DNA of 64,000 nucleotides from Actinokineospora pegani (GTDB lineage Bacteria > Actinomycetota > Actinomycetes > Mycobacteriales > Pseudonocardiaceae). Numbering within the stretch: position 1 is the stretch's first letter; each line of letters opens with the position of its first letter. A program made the translations under genes and the position numbers. The notes under the pieces were generated by a model. It saw nothing but the letters and a program-made list of their open reading frames with translations, was not told the origin of the DNA and searched no databases. Positions 61,505 through 64,000 of the stretch are shown in pieces. The stretch lies in contig NZ_WHOL01000045.1 of assembly GCF_009745975.1 (NCBI RefSeq), forward strand, positions 2,501-66,500, given 5' to 3'.

Positions 61505-64000
61505 GCGTGTGGTCGTGCCGCACGTAGTGGAAGGCGGCCCGCACCCGCTCCGGCCCCACCCCCGCCAACGCCGCCCACGCCAGCCGGTACGCCGCGAGCT
61601 GCACGGTCAGCGCGGGTAACCGTTCAGCCTCGGGCACCCGCCCTGTCTTCCAGTCGACCACCGTCCACCCCCCATCCGGATCCGCGAACACGGCGTCCAT
61701 CCGCCCCCGCACACTGATCCCGTCGAGCTCGGTCGAGAAGGAGACTTCGACTTGGTGAGGTGTCCGGTCCGCCCACGCGCTGCGCAAGAACGCCTCCCGG
61801 AGCTGGTCGAGGTCCTCATCCGGCGCAGCGTCGTCATCGGCTGCCCCTGGCAGCTCGTCGAGGTCGAGCAGCGCCCGGGAACCGAACCGGTGCTCCAACC
61901 AGGTGTGAAAGGCGGTGCCCCGCCGCGCGGTCGGATTGGGCGGGAACGGCAGTGGTCGTCGCAACCGACGAGCCAGCGCCTCCGGGTCATCGGCCAGCTC
62001 GACCAGCTGACTGACCGAAAGATGCTCGGGCAAGACCACCTCCTCTCGCCGCGACGCCGCCGCCGCGCGCTCGGCAAGCAGCACATCGGTGTCGCGCACC
62101 CACCCATCCAGGTCGGCCACTTCCTGCTGTGGCTCCTCCCCCGCGCGCAGCGCCGCCAACTCGGCCCGAACCAGCGCCGCACCAGCCGCGACATCGATCC
62201 GCCGGCCACCCAGCGGGTCTACCGGCCAAGTCGCGTCCTTGGACGCCGCGGCCAGTGGGTTCTCAGCCTCCGGTTCAGGCTCGGGTTCCCACACATCGAC
62301 CACCCCGGACACCCACTCGCGCCCACCGACGTACTCGTTCAGCTCGGTGAGGAAGTCCGACGGCCCGCGAGGTTTGCCGCCTGTCCTCCCCCACCAGTGC
62401 CCACTGACGAACAGAGTCCGTTCCGACCGCGTCAACGCGACGTAGAACAGCCGTCGTTCCTCGATGAGTCCTCGCTCCGCGAACTCCTGCTTGTGCACCT
62501 CCAGTAGCTGCTGCACCTCCTTGCGGTTGGCGGCCCCCTCCAACCGCAGCACCGGAAGGTCCTGGGCGTCACCACGCAGGGAAGGGGGCAGCTCGGTGAC
62601 GTTCGTCAGCCAACTCCCCCCACGCTTGGCGCTGGGGAACACGTCCTTGACCAGGTGCGGAACCGCCACCACCTCCCATTCGAGGCCCTTCGCCGAGTGC
62701 ACGGTGAGGATCTGCACCCGGTCCTCTGCGACCTCTACTTCCCCGGGCTCCAGCCCATCTTCGGCCGCCTCCGCGGTGGCGAGGTAGTCCAGGAGCGCGG
62801 CGAGACTCGCCGCCGGGCTGGCCCGCGCGTAGTCCGAGACCACATCAGCGAACGCGTCGAGATGCGCCCGCCCGGCCCCGCCCCTGCGCGCGGCTGCCTC
62901 GATGTCGAGCCGCATGGTCCGCTCGACATCGGCGACGAGCTCCGGCAGTGGCTGGTCCAACCGTCGACGAAGCTGGGTCAACTCACGACCCAGAGCGCGA
63001 ACCCGCGCGAACCCCGACTCCGAATAGGCCTCCGCCGATCCCGGGTCATCGATCGCGTCGACCAGCCCAGCCTGCTCGGTCCCCTCCCCCTGCACCGTGT
63101 CGAGCGCACCCTCCACCTCCGGGGTCACCGCGTACGCCCCGGCGAGCACCTTGGCTCGCTGCCACAACGCCGCCAGGTCAGCGGCCCCGACCCGCCACCG
63201 CGATCCGGTCAGCAGGCGAGCCGCCGCAGTTCCGGCGAGCGGGTCGATGAGCACCCGCAGCGCGCTGACGAGGTCCCGCACCTCGGGCTCGTCCAACAAC
63301 CCGCCAAGCCCCACGACCTCCACCGGCAGCCCACGCGCACGCAGCGCGGCAGCGATGTCAGCCATGTCCGAGCGACGCCGCACCAGCACAGCCGCGGTCG
63401 GCGGGGCGCCGCGCTCGTCACAGACGGTCTTCCACCGGTCGGCCACCCGGTCCGCCACCCACGCGACCTCCGCCTCCACATCGGACAGCAGCGCGAACTT
63501 GATGTCGCCAGGGTTGGCGCCATCCCTGGCGCGCAGCTCGTCGACGTCCAACCCGGCCGCCCGCAGCGGCTCGGACACCGCGTTGGCCAGGTCGAGCACC
63601 TCCTCCGGGTTGCGGAAGCTGGTCAGCAAGCCGTATTTGGCCGCGGGAGCGAGCCCATCCCCCCTCTGCCTGGGGAAGTCCGTCGTGAACCGGGGCAGGT
63701 TGGCCGCGCTGGCGCCACGCCACCCGTAGATGGCCTGCGCCGGGTCGCCCACGGCGGTCACCGGCATCGGCTCGGCGCCCGGGTGCTCGCGAGAGGACCC
63801 GAACAACGACCTCAGTAGCACTCGCTGCGAGTGCCCGGTGTCCTGGTACTCGTCGAGCAGGACCGCGCCATAGCGCTCCCGCTCCCCCGCCACCACCTCG
63901 TCGTGCCCGGCCGCCAGCCGAGCGGCCAACGACATCTGGTCACCGAAGTCGACAGCGCCCTCCTTCCGCTTGAGCGCGGCGTAACCGGCCACCAGCGGCA
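61434..64000 (-). CDS. adnB: AdnB-like UvrD-type helicase with C-terminal nuclease (5' end outside window)
   Basis: 855 codons are visible; the frame stays open to the right edge. Helicase motif II VLLDEYQDTGHSQR, motif III GDPAQAIYGWRGA, motif V TVHSAKGLEWEVV and motif VI FYVALTRSERTLF are present. The Walker A and about 240 N-terminal residues lie beyond position 64000. The C-terminus is a RecB-type PD-(D/E)XK nuclease (VVDWKTGRVPEAERL near the end). In AdnAB this motor-nuclease resects double-strand breaks. Assignment to AdnB rather than AdnA rests on adjacency to the K+ channel, as in Rv3201c. Confidence 0.78.
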   Translation of the reverse strand, partial: PLVAGYAALKRKEGAVDFGDQMSLAARLAAGHDEVVAGERERYGAVLLDEYQDTGHSQRVLLRSLFGSSREHPGAEPMPVTAVGDPAQAIYGWRGASAANLPRFTTDFPRQRGDGLAPAAKYGLLTSFRNPEEVLDLANAVSEPLRAAGLDVDELRARDGANPGDIKFALLSDVEAEVAWVADRVADRWKTVCDERGAPPTAAVLVRRRSDMADIAAALRARGLPVEVVGLGGLLDEPEVRDLVSALRVLIDPLAGTAAARLLTGSRWRVGAADLAALWQRAKVLAGAYAVTPEVEGALDTVQGEGTEQAGLVDAIDDPGSAEAYSESGFARVRALGRELTQLRRRLDQPLPELVADVERTMRLDIEAAARRGGAGRAHLDAFADVVSDYARASPAASLAALLDYLATAEAAEDGLEPGEVEVAEDRVQILTVHSAKGLEWEVVAVPHLVKDVFPSAKRGGSWLTNVTELPPSLRGDAQDLPVLRLEGAANRKEVQQLLEVHKQEFAERGLIEERRLFYVALTRSERTLFVSGHWWGRTGGKPRGPSDFLTELNEYVGGREWVSGVVDVWEPEPEPEAENPLAAASKDATWPVDPLGGRRIDVAAGAALVRAELAALRAGEEPQQEVADLDGWVRDTDVLLAERAAAASRREEVVLPEHLSVSQLVELADDPEALARRLRRPLPFPPNPTARRGTAFHTWLEHRFGSRALLDLDELPGAADDDAAPDEDLDQLREAFLRSAWADRTPHQVEVSFSTELDGISVRGRMDAVFADPDGGWTVVDWKTGRVPEAERLPALTVQLAAYRLAWAALAGVGPERVRAAFHYVRHDHTLSPADLLDLDGLRALLRSVPGPA

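Noticed and set aside
1-64000. CRISPR arrays, tRNA or rRNA genes, transposases.
   Set aside because: I found no regularly spaced repeats, no tRNA-like T-loop with matching acceptor stem, no rRNA sequence and no transposase motifs.

Overview
The window is very GC-rich, with strong third-position G/C bias, many GTG starts and dense GTGA/ATGA gene overlaps. The gene content points to a filamentous actinomycete, most likely in the Pseudonocardiales: F420 reductase, SecA2, an LprG/P55-type pair, an AdnB-type helicase-nuclease and an RNase HI-phosphatase fusion. The order of many genes matches my memory of the mycobacterial Rv2222c-Rv2236c segment (glnA2, Hip1-like hydrolase, panB, RNase HI fusion, zinc ribbon, Nif3, cobC, ptpA, SURF1, cobD). 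The right end recalls the Rv3200c-Rv3201c segment (K+ channel, adnB). Taxon and synteny are inference; no search was run.

Layout. 1-6.9 kb: a truncated glycosyltransferase/FkbM methyltransferase fusion, glnA2, and an MFS transporter divergent from a GlxA-type regulator. 7.0-9.4 kb: an LprG-like lipoprotein and its MFS partner, ending in a nested inverted repeat. 9.5-18.3 kb: Hip1-like lipoprotein hydrolase, secA2, nadE, a zinc-ribbon HNH nuclease, panB and prolyl iminopeptidase. 18.3-21.2 kb: a metal-receptor-like protein, F420H2:NADP+ oxidoreductase and an RNB ribonuclease.

21.2-29.4 kb: eight minus-strand genes that look like a stripped-down chromosomal type IV secretion machine: small VirB2-like and VirB3-like membrane proteins, VirB4-like ATPase, VirB6/TrbL-like membrane protein, VirB8-like protein, a lysozyme-like plus NlpC/P60 wall hydrolase, and two small conserved proteins. 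No relaxase, coupling ATPase or integrase is visible. RNase P RNA (rnpB) lies directly upstream on the same strand.

30.4-38.7 kb: FMN reductase, the RNase HI fusion/zinc ribbon/Nif3/CobC operon, LMW phosphatase, fructosamine kinase, SURF1 and a secreted M14 carboxypeptidase. 38.8-46.7 kb: a complete JetABCD (Wadjet, type II-like) plasmid-defence operon of four overlapping genes, lying between SURF1 and cobD. 46.8-51.1 kb: cobD, a SnoaL-like protein and a gluconate module (permease, kinase, divergent FadR/GntR regulator). 51.1-64 kb: nudC, two M16 peptidases, a secreted four-repeat protein, a DUF2207 membrane protein, a zinc metallopeptidase, DoxX, a K+ channel, a small membrane protein and the 3' part of adnB.

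The two most notable systems are the T4SS-like cluster, whose function is not evident from the sequence, and the Wadjet operon.
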